Origin: Texcoconibacillus texcoconensis
Lineage (GTDB): Bacteria; Bacillota; Bacilli; Bacillales; Salisediminibacteriaceae
NCBI RefSeq assembly: GCF_014202575.1
Contig: NZ_JACHHB010000010.1
Coordinates: 89,545 to 153,544, forward strand
Direction: 5' to 3'
DNA length: 64,000 bases
Part shown: one piece after another, positions 28,947-39,006 of the stretch
How positions within the stretch are numbered: position 1 is the first letter of the stretch
Layout: each line of letters opens with the position of its first letter
Made by a program: the position numbers and the translations under genes
Notes under the pieces: model-generated
The model's database searches: none
The model's input: the letters and a program-made list of their open reading frames with translations, nothing else
Told to the model about the DNA's origin: nothing

Positions 28947-28976
28947 TTTCGTGCATAGTGGCTTGATTTTTGTGCA
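28947..28976. repeat. Two 21-bp-phased TTTYGTGCA boxes
   Basis: TTTCGTGCA (28947-28955) and TTTTGTGCA (28968-28976) start exactly 21 bp apart, the same period as the TTTTACGCA array at 16.9 kb but with a changed core. They lie just after argH. Confidence 0.5.
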
Positions 28977-28999
28977 TAAACCATGAACCTCGCCCTTCA

Positions 29000-30376
29000 C
29001 TACGCATCCAATGATTGCTTAGCTAACTTAAGCTGTTCTCTCACTTGCTTTGGTGATGTGCCACCGTAACTGTTACGTTCGTTGACAACACTCTCCGGCG
29101 CTAACACCGTATAAATATCATCCTCAAAATACGTGCTGAACTTTTTGTACTCGTCGAGGCTGAGGTCGAGCAAATATTTCTCGTTATCAATCGCGTACAA
29201 GACGATCTGGCCAATCACCTCATGGGCTTCTCGGAAAGGCATCCCTTTATTTACGAGATAATCGGCAATGTCCGTCGCATTGGAATAATCTTCGCTTACC
29301 GCTTGCTTCATCGCTGTATCATTGACCGTCATCGTTTCGATGAGGGGTGCGAGCATCTTCAGTGACCCTTCCAATGTCTCAACCGTATCAAACATGCCTT
29401 CCTTATCTTCTTGCATATCTTTGTTATAAGCGAGTGGCAAGCCTTTCAGTACAGTCAACAAACTCATTAAGTTCCCGTAGACGCGGCCCGTTTTTGCGCG
29501 CAGCAATTCAGGTACATCTGGGTTTTTCTTCTGCGGCATGATGCTTGAACCTGTACAGAAGGAATCATCCAACTCAATAAAATTAAATTCTTGACTGCTC
29601 CAAATCACCATTTCCTCTGATAAACGAGAGATGTGCATCATGAGAATCGATGCGTCTGATAAAAACTCAAGAATGAAATCACGGTCACTGACCGCATCCA
29701 TGCTGTTTGGATACACATCTTCAAAGCCAAGCAGTTCAGCTGTACGCTTACGATCGATTGGAAACGTCGTGCCTGCTAATGCACCTGCGCCAAGTGGCAA
29801 CATGTCAACACGCTTCAAACTATCTTCAAGGCGCTGTTTATCGCGCTCAAGCATCCAGAAATACGCAAGCAAGTGATGCCCAAACGACACTGGTTGCGCG
29901 CGCTGCAAGTGTGTGTAGCCTGGGATCATCGTTTCAACGTTCGCTTCTGCTTGCTCAACAATCGCTCCCTGCACAGATGCGACAAGCTCGATAATTTCCT
30001 TTGTACGATTCTTTAAATACAAATGCATATCCGTTGCCACTTGGTCGTTACGGCTGCGGCCCGTATGGACTTTTCCGCCAACAGGGCCGATTTCTTCCGT
30101 TAACAAGCGCTCAATGTTCATATGAATGTCTTCATCACTAACGTCATAGGAAAGTTCCCCGGCGGCTAGTTTTTCTTTCACCTTCAATAGTCCTTCTTTA
30201 AGCTGCTCGCCTTCCTCATTCGTGATGATCGCGCATTCCGCTAGCATTTGTACATGCGCGAGGCTTCCTTCAATATCTTCATTAGCCAATTTTTGGTCGA
30301 AGGAAATTGATGCAGTCAGTTTTTCGACGAGTTCATTCGTTTCTTTCGTAAAACGTCCAGTCCATAACTTAGACAT
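29000..30376 (-). CDS. argH: Argininosuccinate lyase
   Basis: 458 residues from ATG 30376 (AGGAGGGG upstream). It splits argininosuccinate to arginine and fumarate, the last step of arginine synthesis. The superfamily signature [16 protein letters not shown] is present, with [13 protein letters not shown] and [16 protein letters not shown] as in ArgH. The length is normal. It is last in the arginine locus, 66 nt after argG. Confidence 0.97.
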   Translation of the reverse strand: MSKLWTGRFTKETNELVEKLTASISFDQKLANEDIEGSLAHVQMLAECAIITNEEGEQLKEGLLKVKEKLAAGELSYDVSDEDIHMNIERLLTEEIGPVGGKVHTGRSRNDQVATDMHLYLKNRTKEIIELVASVQGAIVEQAEANVETMIPGYTHLQRAQPVSFGHHLLAYFWMLERDKQRLEDSLKRVDMLPLGAGALAGTTFPIDRKRTAELLGFEDVYPNSMDAVSDRDFILEFLSDASILMMHISRLSEEMVIWSSQEFNFIELDDSFCTGSSIMPQKKNPDVPELLRAKTGRVYGNLMSLLTVLKGLPLAYNKDMQEDKEGMFDTVETLEGSLKMLAPLIETMTVNDTAMKQAVSEDYSNATDIADYLVNKGMPFREAHEVIGQIVLYAIDNEKYLLDLSLDEYKKFSTYFEDDIYTVLAPESVVNERNSYGGTSPKQVREQLKLAKQSLDA

Positions 30377-30442
30377 GGCCAGTTCCCCTCCTATTATCAC
30401 GTTTGCAACATCGCATATATAACTTACTGCCGTTACCGACGA

Positions 30443-31660
30443 TTACTTCTGGTTCACTTGATCCTTTTTATGCACTTCCGCATAGGTTTTTGTGGAAAGC
30501 CCCCACAGCTTAATGAAGCCTACTGCTGCGTTATGATCGAATTCGTCGCCTTTTGAGTATGTTGCAAGCGATTCGTTATAAAGGCTGTTTTCAGACTTAC
30601 GACCAACGACGGTGTTATTTCCTTTATGCAATTTGACGCGTACCGTACCAGATACAGGCACTTGCGTTTCATCAACAAACGCATCAAGCGCCTTTTTCAA
30701 AGGAGAGAACCACTTGCCATCGTAAACCGTTTGAGTGATTTGTTGTTCAATTTGCGTTTTATATTGCGTCACTTCGCGCGGTAAAGTCACAAGCTCCAAC
30801 TCACTATGCGCATTAATTAAAATGACAGCAGCTGGGTTTTCATACACTTCACGTGACTTAATGCCGACGAGTCGGTTTTCTACGTGATCGATTCGACCGA
30901 CACCGTGCTTACCACCTAGTAAATTTAACGATTCAATCAATTTATCAAACTGCATTCCTTCCCCGTTTAACGCAACAGGCTTTCCTTGTTCAAAGGTGAT
31001 TTCAATGTATTCTGCTTCGTCTGGCGTCATCTCAATCGGATTCGTCCAGTCGTAAGCATCTTCAGGTGCTTCAGCCCATAAATCTTCTAATACGCCAGCT
31101 TCACACGCACGCCCCCAAATGTTGGCGTCAATGGAGAAAGGTTTATCTAAGTTCACTGGAACTGGAATGCCTTTTTCTTCTGCGTAAGCAATCTCCTCAT
31201 CACGCGTCATCCCCCACTCACGGACAGGAGCAAGCACTTCTAAATCTGGATTCAATGCTTGAATCGATACTTCAAAACGTACTTGGTCGTTTCCTTTACC
31301 GGTACAACCGTGGGCGACTGCTTGAGCGCCTTCTTTTTCTGCCGTTTCTACTAACAGTTGGCTAATGAGTGGACGAGATATTGCCGAGGAAATTGGATAT
31401 TTCCCTTCATATAAACTGTTCGATTTTAGCATTGGCAAAATGTATTCTTCTGCGAGTAATTCCTTTGCATCAATGACAATCGCTTTTTCCGCGCCTGCAT
31501 TGAGGGCTTTTTCTTTAATTTGCTCGAGGTTCTTTCCTTCACCGACATCAATACCAAGAGCAATCACTTCGTAACCGTAATTTTCTTGGATCCACTTTAT
31601 AGAAACCGATGTATCTAAACCACCTGAATAGGCTAAAACCGCTTTTTTCTTTGTACTCAT
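30443..31660 (-). CDS. argG: Argininosuccinate synthase
   Basis: 405 residues from ATG 31660 (AAGGAGAG 9 nt upstream; an earlier in-frame ATG is not supported). It joins citrulline and aspartate with ATP. The PP-loop [14 protein letters not shown] is at the N terminus, and the citrulline/aspartate-binding [13 protein letters not shown] follows. It lies 75 nt after argF, with an ARG-box-like site in the gap, so it may also be transcribed from its own promoter. Confidence 0.97.
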   Translation of the reverse strand: MSTKKKAVLAYSGGLDTSVSIKWIQENYGYEVIALGIDVGEGKNLEQIKEKALNAGAEKAIVIDAKELLAEEYILPMLKSNSLYEGKYPISSAISRPLISQLLVETAEKEGAQAVAHGCTGKGNDQVRFEVSIQALNPDLEVLAPVREWGMTRDEEIAYAEEKGIPVPVNLDKPFSIDANIWGRACEAGVLEDLWAEAPEDAYDWTNPIEMTPDEAEYIEITFEQGKPVALNGEGMQFDKLIESLNLLGGKHGVGRIDHVENRLVGIKSREVYENPAAVILINAHSELELVTLPREVTQYKTQIEQQITQTVYDGKWFSPLKKALDAFVDETQVPVSGTVRVKLHKGNNTVVGRKSENSLYNESLATYSKGDEFDHNAAVGFIKLWGLSTKTYAEVHKKDQVNQK

Positions 31661-31698
31661 TTGGACTTTCTCTCCTTTTTGATAATGAATATTTAAAT

Positions 31699-31717
31699 AC
31701 AAGCATTTTTATACATT
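31699..31717 (-). promoter_or_regulatory. ARG-box-like site before argG
   Basis: Minus-strand AATGTATAAAAATGCTTGT fits the Bacillus ArgR/AhrC consensus CATGAATAAAAATKCAAKT at about 15 of 19 positions. A second half-site TATTTAAATATTCATT is adjacent. Confidence 0.5.
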
Positions 31718-31735
31718 TTAACGATTAAATATCGG

Positions 31736-32689
31736 TCAGATCGTCTCTTTCATTAACGCCTTTTGTGCATGAAGACGATTTTCCGCTTCATCAAACACGA
31801 CTGAATGTTTCCCGTCAATGATCGATGCTGTCACTTCTTCACCACGGTGAGCAGGTAAGCAGTGTAAGAAAATAAAATCATCCTTCGCTGACTGACAAAG
31901 TTCATCGTTGACTTGGTAAGGAGCAAACGTTGCTTTACGTTTTTCTTCTTCCGCTTCATCACCCATACTCGCCCAGACATCAGTTACGATCACATCTGCA
32001 TCATAAACGGCTTCTTGCGGGTCATCGGTCAATGATATCGTTGCTCCAAATGCCTGTTGCGCTTCTTTTTGCGCGTTTTCCATAATCTCTGCATTCGGTT
32101 CATATCCTTTTGGACTCGCAACAACCATATCCATGCCTACCTTTGCAGCACCTTCCATAAGAGAATGAGTCATATTGTTGTTACCATCACCGATAAACGC
32201 CATTTTTAAACCATTGAGATTCCCTTTGTTCTCTTCAATCGTCATCAAATCCGCGAGCACTTGCGTCGGATGGTGAGGATCTGTTAAGCCATTAATCACC
32301 GGTACATCAGCATTTTCTGCAAATGCTTCAATCGTCTCGTGTTCGAACGTACGAATCATTAATCCGTCCACGTAACGCGACAACACTTTCGCTGTATCAG
32401 CAGTTGATTCGCCGCGGTTTAACTGCATGTCATTTCCATTTAAGAAAATCGCCTGGCCACCGAGTTGCTGCATACCGACTTCAAAGGAGACACGCGTTCT
32501 CGTCGACGCTTTTTCAAAAATCATTCCTAATGTCTTTCCTTCGAGATCATTCGTCTTGATCCCTTTTTTCTGTTTATATTTGATATCATGCGCTTCTTGC
32601 AGCAAATGTTTAATTTCTTTTACAGAAAAATCATTGATTGTTAAACAATGTTTACCCGTTAAATCGATATTCGATTGAGTTGTCGTCAT
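31736..32689 (-). CDS. argF: Ornithine carbamoyltransferase
   Basis: 317 residues. Converts ornithine and carbamoyl phosphate to citrulline. Carbamoyl-phosphate motifs STRTR and HPTQ (DPHHPTQVLADL) and the ornithine loop HCLPAHRGEE are all present. The ATG overlaps the carB stop (ATGA), which implies coupled translation and fits its use of carbamoyl phosphate made by CarAB. Confidence 0.97.
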   Translation of the reverse strand: MTTTQSNIDLTGKHCLTINDFSVKEIKHLLQEAHDIKYKQKKGIKTNDLEGKTLGMIFEKASTRTRVSFEVGMQQLGGQAIFLNGNDMQLNRGESTADTAKVLSRYVDGLMIRTFEHETIEAFAENADVPVINGLTDPHHPTQVLADLMTIEENKGNLNGLKMAFIGDGNNNMTHSLMEGAAKVGMDMVVASPKGYEPNAEIMENAQKEAQQAFGATISLTDDPQEAVYDADVIVTDVWASMGDEAEEEKRKATFAPYQVNDELCQSAKDDFIFLHCLPAHRGEEVTASIIDGKHSVVFDEAENRLHAQKALMKETI

Positions 32690-35600
32690 GCTTCCACCTC
32701 TTTCAGGCTAGAATCAGCGCCGCTTCGATACGACGTTAACGTTTGTGGCGCGCTCAGTTTTAGCTTTTTCTCTAACAATGACAAAGACATCTCTGCTGTA
32801 TCCAAACTCGTAAAACAAGGAACATTGTAGCGAACAGCAAGCTCCCGTAGGAAAAAGCCAACTTTTTCTTTCGCGCTACCGTGATTCGCAATATTAATTA
32901 CAAAGGACGGTACCCCCGCTTTCCATACACGCTCTAATTCTGTTCGATCTTTAGGAATCTCATCAACATCTAACCCGTAATCACGATAACAACGTGCTGT
33001 CCCTTCCGTTGCAGCCACGCGAAATCCTCGGTTAATCAGCGATTGTACGAGCGGAATGCTCTCTTCTTTTTCTCGATCCGCAACAGAACAAAGCACCCAA
33101 GGGTCATCCGTTTCAACGCGCTCAATCAATCGTTCATCAAGTGAAATTCCTTTCGCCAGCGCTTCCTCTGGCGTCCAAGCAAGACCAAGCCTTTCACCTG
33201 TCGATTTCATCTCCGGACCGAGTACATGGTCGACGTCCTTTAGCTTTGCTGCTGAAAAGACAGGCACTTTTGCTGCGTAAACGTTCGGTTCATCCAAGAG
33301 ACCTTCACTTTCCGTCATGTCCGTTAATGGGACACCGAGTTGTACGTGTGTCGCCCATTCAATCATCGCTACACCGGTTACTTTAGAAACGATCGGCACT
33401 GTACGAGACGCGCGTGGATTTACTTCTAAAACGTAAACGGTACCGTTTGCGACGACGAATTGAATGTTCATCATCCCTTGAATTGGCAGCGTTTCAGCGA
33501 TTTTTTTCGCATGCGTAATAAGTTGTTTTTTCGTTTCTTCATCCATCGTTATTGGCGGAAGCATTGCGATACTATCTCCAGAGTGGACGCCTGCTTTTTC
33601 AATGTGTTCAAAGATTCCCGGGACAACGGTTGTCTTTCCGTCGCTAATCACATCGACTTCACACTCGAGACCAGGTAAGTACTGATCGACAAGTAACGGC
33701 CAGCAATCATCTGCGGTATCTCGGCGAACTTTTTCAAGATCACTTTTTAGCTCTTGTTTATTGTGACAAATAAACATCGATTGACCACCGATCACGTAAG
33801 ACGGGCGGATGAGAACGGGAAATCCTAGGGTCTCAGCCGTGTGAAATAATTGCTCGGACGAGTCAACGGTCTCACCAGAAATATGTGGAACATTTAATTC
33901 ATTCAATAAATCATAAAATCTTTGTCGGTCTTCTAAGCGATCGACGGCGTCTAGGTCTGTGCCTAAAAGTTTTACGCCTTCTTGTTGCAGTGCTTCGGCG
34001 AGGTTGATGGCGGTTTGGCCGCCGAATTGGATGACGACGCCTTCGACTTGTTCTTTTTCGATAACTGCGAGCACGTCTTCGGCTGCGAGTGGTTCGAAGT
34101 AGAGTCGGTCGGCGACGGAATAGTCGGTACTGACGGTCTCTGGGTTGTTGTTGATGACGATCGCTTCGTAGCCGAGCTTTTGTACAGCGAGTGCGGCGTG
34201 TACGGAGCAGTAGTCAAATTCAATTCCCTGACCGATTCGGATCGGTCCTGAGCCGATGACGAGAATTTTCTTTTTGTTTGATGATTCGGCTTCATCAAAT
34301 CCGTGCCATGTTGAGTAATAGTAAGGGGTGACGGCATCAAATTCCGCTGCGCACGTGTCGACGAGTTTGTATACGGGATGGATATTTTGCGTGCGGCAAA
34401 CGTGACGAACTTCTTGTTCTGATGCCCCTAAACCTTCGGCAATTGTTTGATCGCTCATATTCATTTGTTTCGCTTCTTTTAATAAGCTGATTGGCGCAGA
34501 TGCCAACGAATAAGTTGCGATTTCTTGTTCTAAACTGACGATATTTGAAATGTGATATAAGAACCACGGATCAACTTGTGTCATCTCGTATACTTTTTCG
34601 GTTGAGTAGCCTCGACGAAAGGCTTCGGCTAAAATATATAACCTTGTGTCAGTCGGCTCCGCTAATTCATCCTGCAATGCTGCGTCACTGTAAGTCGTCA
34701 TCGAAGGTAGTAGCAAGCGATAAATGTTCGAATCGAGCGAGCGGAGCGCTTTATTTAGTGCTCCTTGGAAGTTACGGTCGATCGCCATCACTTCTCCTGT
34801 TGCCTTCATTTGTGTGCCGAGGTGACGCTCAGCTGTTGAAAATTTATCAAATGGAAAGCGCGGTAACTTGACGACGACATAGTCTAATGCAGGCTCAAAT
34901 GAAGCCTTTGTCGTCGTTGTAATCGGGTTCATTAGTTCATCGAGATGGTAACCGATCGCACATTTCGCTGCGATACGGGCGATTGGATACCCTGTCGCTT
35001 TCGATGCTAGTGCCGATGAGCGGCTAACGCGTGGATTCACTTCGATGATGTAATATTTATCAGAATGTGGATCCATTGCAAATTGAATGTTACATCCACC
35101 AATGACATCTAGGGCACGAATCACTTTACGTGAGACATCCCTTAGCATTTGATATTGACGATCCGTGAGCGTTTGCGATGGGGCAACGACGATCGAATCA
35201 CCGGTATGGACGCCGACTGGATCTAAGTTCTCCATGTTACAGACGATCGTGCACGTATCGTTTTCATCGCGCATCACTTCGTACTCAATTTCTTTCCAGC
35301 CTTTAATACTTTTTTCTACGAGCACTTGCTGGATCGGACTTTGCGCAAGTCCTTGCTCCACGATGGCAGCAAGCGACTTGTCATCTGTGGCAAATCCGCC
35401 CCCTGCACCACCGAGTGTATAAGCTGGGCGAAGAATGACTGGATAACCAATTTGCTTGACGAAATCTTGCGCTTCTTCGAGTGTAGAAACGATGTGTGAC
35501 TCGGGAATCGGCTCATTTAAATCGACCATGAGCTGACGGAAAGACTCGCGGTCTTCCCCTTTTTGAATCGATTCGACCGATGTGCCAAGCAACTTCACAT

Positions 35601-35934
35601 CGTACTTTTTAAAGATGTCTTGTTCATACAATTGAACGGATAAATTGAGTCCCGTTTGCCCACCTAACGTACCGATAAATCCGTCAGGGCGTTCCTTTTC
35701 AATTACTTTTTCCACGGACTCAACAGTCAACGGTTCAATATAGACATGATCTGCAATCGATTCATCCGTCATAATCGTCGCAGGATTATCATTTATTAGT
35801 ACAACTTCAATATTTTCTTCCTTTAACGCTAAGCAAGCCTGGGTTCCAGCATAGTCAAACTCAGCCGCCTGACCAATGACGATCGGTCCAGAGCCTGCAA
35901 CGAGTACTTTTTTTATCGAATCATACTTTGGCAT
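32686..35934 (-). CDS. carB: Carbamoyl-phosphate synthase large subunit (arginine-locus type)
   Basis: 1082 residues from ATG 35934 (AGGAGGAAGCGTAT upstream). Two homologous ATP-grasp halves begin at KKVLVAGSGPIVIGQAAEFD and KKILVIGSGPIRIGQGIEFD. The C-terminal MGS-like regulatory domain (about 940-1060) is present. Makes carbamoyl phosphate from bicarbonate, ATP and ammonia delivered by CarA. It overlaps carA by 14 nt. Its place inside arg genes indicates the arginine-specific enzyme; a pyrimidine copy is expected elsewhere. Confidence 0.97.
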   Translation of the reverse strand: MPKYDSIKKVLVAGSGPIVIGQAAEFDYAGTQACLALKEENIEVVLINDNPATIMTDESIADHVYIEPLTVESVEKVIEKERPDGFIGTLGGQTGLNLSVQLYEQDIFKKYDVKLLGTSVESIQKGEDRESFRQLMVDLNEPIPESHIVSTLEEAQDFVKQIGYPVILRPAYTLGGAGGGFATDDKSLAAIVEQGLAQSPIQQVLVEKSIKGWKEIEYEVMRDENDTCTIVCNMENLDPVGVHTGDSIVVAPSQTLTDRQYQMLRDVSRKVIRALDVIGGCNIQFAMDPHSDKYYIIEVNPRVSRSSALASKATGYPIARIAAKCAIGYHLDELMNPITTTTKASFEPALDYVVVKLPRFPFDKFSTAERHLGTQMKATGEVMAIDRNFQGALNKALRSLDSNIYRLLLPSMTTYSDAALQDELAEPTDTRLYILAEAFRRGYSTEKVYEMTQVDPWFLYHISNIVSLEQEIATYSLASAPISLLKEAKQMNMSDQTIAEGLGASEQEVRHVCRTQNIHPVYKLVDTCAAEFDAVTPYYYSTWHGFDEAESSNKKKILVIGSGPIRIGQGIEFDYCSVHAALAVQKLGYEAIVINNNPETVSTDYSVADRLYFEPLAAEDVLAVIEKEQVEGVVIQFGGQTAINLAEALQQEGVKLLGTDLDAVDRLEDRQRFYDLLNELNVPHISGETVDSSEQLFHTAETLGFPVLIRPSYVIGGQSMFICHNKQELKSDLEKVRRDTADDCWPLLVDQYLPGLECEVDVISDGKTTVVPGIFEHIEKAGVHSGDSIAMLPPITMDEETKKQLITHAKKIAETLPIQGMMNIQFVVANGTVYVLEVNPRASRTVPIVSKVTGVAMIEWATHVQLGVPLTDMTESEGLLDEPNVYAAKVPVFSAAKLKDVDHVLGPEMKSTGERLGLAWTPEEALAKGISLDERLIERVETDDPWVLCSVADREKEESIPLVQSLINRGFRVAATEGTARCYRDYGLDVDEIPKDRTELERVWKAGVPSFVINIANHGSAKEKVGFFLRELAVRYNVPCFTSLDTAEMSLSLLEKKLKLSAPQTLTSYRSGADSSLKEVEA

Positions 35935-37006
35935 ATACGCTTCCTCCTGCTGCATTTGCTTGTTGGATAAATGCTTCAAAGACGTATTCTGTATCACTTG
36001 GTCCAGGGTGCGCTTCAGGATGAAATTGAACAGACTGTACAGGCAAACGCTTGTGAGTCATCCCTTCAACCGTGCCATCATTGATGTTATAAAACGATAC
36101 GTCAAACGCGTGCTCATCAATCGTTTCTGAAGCAACAACGTAGCCGTGATTTTGTGACGTCATATGGACACGTCCTGTTTTCGTTTCTTTTACAGGGTGA
36201 TTGGCGCCTCTATGACCATAAGGCAATTTTTCCGTTCTGGCGCCAAACGCAAGGGCAATGAGTTGATGTCCAAAGCAAATCCCTAACGTCGGATATGTCT
36301 CCGCAACTTTGCGAATGTTTGTTAACTGATCGACGAGCCCCATCGGATCACCAGGGCCGTTACTAAAGATCACGCCATCTGGATTCATGGCTTCAATCTG
36401 CTCAAATCTATAATCATAAGGAACGATCGAAACAGAGCAACCTTTTTCCATCAAAGCATCTAAGATCGATTTTTTGTATCCATAGTCGATGAGAACGATA
36501 TGTGCACCATCTGCAGAAAACGTCTGCACTTTCTGAGTTGAAACGCGTTGAACAAGTTGTTCAGTGCTTGGTTGCTGCCACAATTCGTCGGTCACTTGCG
36601 AACTGCTTTTAACGAGTACGCCTTTGACGGTGTGGTGTTTTCGGATCGTCTTCACCAAAGCACGTGTATCAACACCTGTTAGACCTGGAACCCCTGCTTC
36701 TTTTAACTGGTCAGAAACGGATTTTGTCGCACTATAATGACTTGGTACGTCACAAACATCACTGATAATCACACCGGAAAGCGATGTTTTTATACTTTCA
36801 TTGTCTGCTTGATTTAACCCGTAATTACCAATGAGGGGGTAACAAAATGTTAAAATTTGTCCTGCGTAAGACGGGTCTGTCATCATCTCTTGATATCCCG
36901 TCATACTTGTGTTGAAGACGACTTCCCCGGACGTAGCGGCTTCACTTCCAATCCATGTGCCGGTAAACGTCTCACCTGTTTCTAGTTGCAAATAACCTTC
37001 TGTCAT
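35921..37006 (-). CDS. carA: Carbamoyl-phosphate synthase small (glutaminase) subunit
   Basis: 361 residues. The N-terminal CPSase_sm domain (ATSGEVVFNTSMTGYQEMM) is followed by a class I glutamine amidotransferase with nucleophile C244 in LGICFGHQLIALAFG and SVQFHPEAHPGP at the His/Glu site. The ATG overlaps the argD stop by 4 nt, and the end overlaps carB. The length is typical. Confidence 0.97.
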   Translation of the reverse strand: MTEGYLQLETGETFTGTWIGSEAATSGEVVFNTSMTGYQEMMTDPSYAGQILTFCYPLIGNYGLNQADNESIKTSLSGVIISDVCDVPSHYSATKSVSDQLKEAGVPGLTGVDTRALVKTIRKHHTVKGVLVKSSSQVTDELWQQPSTEQLVQRVSTQKVQTFSADGAHIVLIDYGYKKSILDALMEKGCSVSIVPYDYRFEQIEAMNPDGVIFSNGPGDPMGLVDQLTNIRKVAETYPTLGICFGHQLIALAFGARTEKLPYGHRGANHPVKETKTGRVHMTSQNHGYVVASETIDEHAFDVSFYNINDGTVEGMTHKRLPVQSVQFHPEAHPGPSDTEYVFEAFIQQANAAGGSVYAKV

Positions 37007-38193
37007 TTTACCGTCGCCTCCTTTTTTGCCGCTTCGGCAAACACTTCATCTAATACGGACAAGGCCTCCTCAATTTGTTGATAGCTTATCGTTAAAGCAG
37101 GAAGCAATCGTACGACTGTCGGTCCAGCTGGAAGAACGAGCAACCCTTTTTCCCTCGCTAACGTGATGATTTCTTTCGCCTCGACGTTAACGGCTAAACC
37201 TAGTAACAGCCCGCACCCACGCACTGATTCAATCGTGTTGTAACGCGCAGCTAATTTTTCTAGTTCTTTTCTAAAATGAATCGATACTTTTTCAACATAC
37301 GTCAGTATATCTGCCTCAATAATATGTTCAATCGTCGCTTTCGCTGCTGTCACAGCTAACGGGTTTCCGCCGAACGTACTTCCATGACTACCTGGCGAAA
37401 AATACTCGGAAACGTGTTGTTTAGCTACAGTTGCACCGATCGGAAAACCTGATCCTAATCCTTTCGCGAGCGTGAACACATCAGGTTCAATCCCATACTG
37501 TTCATACGCAAACAACGTTCCTGTTCGGCCGATGCCCGTTTGGATTTCATCAATCATGAGGAGGATGCCTTTGTCCTGGCATAATGACGCCAAATCTTGC
37601 ACCCACTGTTGATGAGCCGGAACGACACCGCCTTCTCCTTGTACGAGCTCTAACATAACCGCGCACGGTGGGTTCTCAGCGAGAGACTCAAGTGCGTCCC
37701 GATCGTTAAAAGTGAGTGTACGAAACCCTGGTGCTAGCGGGTCGAAACCTTCTTGAACCTTTTCTTGCCCTGTCGCTGACATCGTCGCAACCGTTCTTCC
37801 GTGAAACGACTGCTTAAATGTCACGATCTCCGTTGATTTCGCTTCGTCTGTTTGTTTCGCATATTTTCTTGCCAGTTTAATTGCGGCTTCGTTTGCTTCA
37901 GCGCCACTATTACTGAAAAATACTTGATCGCCTACACTATGACTGACAATTAAATCCGCGAGCTGTTGTTGCGCTGGTATTTCATACAAATTAGAGCAAT
38001 GCCAGAGCTGTTCTAATTGATTTTCGACAGCGGTTTTGACTATTTTAGGTACATGCCCAAGATTGCATGTGGCAATCCCCATCGTTAAATCGAGGTATTT
38101 ATTTTCGTTATCGTCCCAAATATAACTACCTTCACCTCGTTTAATTGTTAGTGGAAAACGTTGATACGTATTCATGACGGCGCCTTTAGACAT
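37003..38193 (-). CDS. argD: Acetylornithine aminotransferase
   Basis: A 396-residue class III PLP aminotransferase. The PLP lysine is K244 in TLAKGLGSGFPIGA; FFSNSGAEANEAAIKLAR binds the phosphate, and the PLP-ring aspartate is in LLMIDEIQTG. The start at 38193 overlaps the argB stop by 8 nt and has GGGAGGAA upstream. Converts N-acetylglutamate semialdehyde to N-acetylornithine. Confidence 0.95.
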   Translation of the reverse strand: MSKGAVMNTYQRFPLTIKRGEGSYIWDDNENKYLDLTMGIATCNLGHVPKIVKTAVENQLEQLWHCSNLYEIPAQQQLADLIVSHSVGDQVFFSNSGAEANEAAIKLARKYAKQTDEAKSTEIVTFKQSFHGRTVATMSATGQEKVQEGFDPLAPGFRTLTFNDRDALESLAENPPCAVMLELVQGEGGVVPAHQQWVQDLASLCQDKGILLMIDEIQTGIGRTGTLFAYEQYGIEPDVFTLAKGLGSGFPIGATVAKQHVSEYFSPGSHGSTFGGNPLAVTAAKATIEHIIEADILTYVEKVSIHFRKELEKLAARYNTIESVRGCGLLLGLAVNVEAKEIITLAREKGLLVLPAGPTVVRLLPALTISYQQIEEALSVLDEVFAEAAKKEATVK

Positions 38194-38989
38194 GGTGCAT
38201 TTCCTCCCCTCGTTCCACTGTCGTACCGATCGATTTTCCGTTGAAATAATCCTCTAAATCATTCACGTTCGTGCCATCGATCATCGACACGTTGGTAACC
38301 CCGTGTTTTACTGCTTTCATTGCAGCCCGCAATTTAGGGATCATTCCACCTGTGACTTGCTGTTTATCTATTAAAGACTCGGCCTGTTGGATCGTTAACT
38401 GTTCATAAACACCGTGGCCTTCTTTTTGATCGTACATCACACCTGGGACATCACTTAGGAAGCATAGTGGTGCTTGAAGTGCTTGAGCGACGGCTGATGC
38501 CGCAGTGTCCCCGTTCAAGTTATAGCGCTGGCCATTGTCATCAATGCCTATTGGAGAAATAACCGGGATCGCACCACTTTCAATCATCGTTTGTAATACG
38601 CCGCTATTTACGTGCTCCACTTCCCCAACGAAACCGAGCTTTTCAGCATTTTTCGCTGGTCGCGCTTGTAACAATGCACTGTCTACACCGCTCATTCCGT
38701 GAGCGACGCCGCCGTTTTGGTGAAATTTTCGGACAATCTGTTTATTGACCGTACCACTGAGTACCATTTCGACGATGTCGAGCACTTCATTTGTCGTCAC
38801 CCGCAATCCATCGACGAATGTCGTTGAAACATTAAATTGAGAAAGGGCTGAAGTAATTAATGGTCCTCCACCGTGAACGATAACTGGTTGATACCCTTCA
38901 TTTTTGTGAAGGTTTGCGACCGTTTCATAAAAAGTGTTTGGTAATTGATCAAGCGTACTTCCACCACATTTAAAGACGACCGTTTTCAC
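38186..38989 (-). CDS. argB: Acetylglutamate kinase
   Basis: 267 residues of the amino-acid kinase fold. ATP-binding FKCGGSTLDQL and substrate loop VIVHGGGPLITSAL are at the N terminus; NLNGDTAASAVAQAL and GGMIPKLRAAM are further on. The start is GTG 38989 with GGGGGAG upstream. Phosphorylates N-acetylglutamate and is often the feedback-controlled step; the N-terminal extension of arginine-inhibited enzymes is absent here. Confidence 0.95.
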   Translation of the reverse strand: MKTVVFKCGGSTLDQLPNTFYETVANLHKNEGYQPVIVHGGGPLITSALSQFNVSTTFVDGLRVTTNEVLDIVEMVLSGTVNKQIVRKFHQNGGVAHGMSGVDSALLQARPAKNAEKLGFVGEVEHVNSGVLQTMIESGAIPVISPIGIDDNGQRYNLNGDTAASAVAQALQAPLCFLSDVPGVMYDQKEGHGVYEQLTIQQAESLIDKQQVTGGMIPKLRAAMKAVKHGVTNVSMIDGTNVNDLEDYFNGKSIGTTVERGEEMHHV

Positions 38990-39006
38990 GTTTCTCCCCC
39001 GTTCTT

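Noticed and set aside
33982..34340. Long frames opposite carB (both strands near 34 kb)
   Set aside because: Low-complexity Ser/Thr or Asp/Val composition typical of antisense frames in a conserved gene; carB is uninterrupted.
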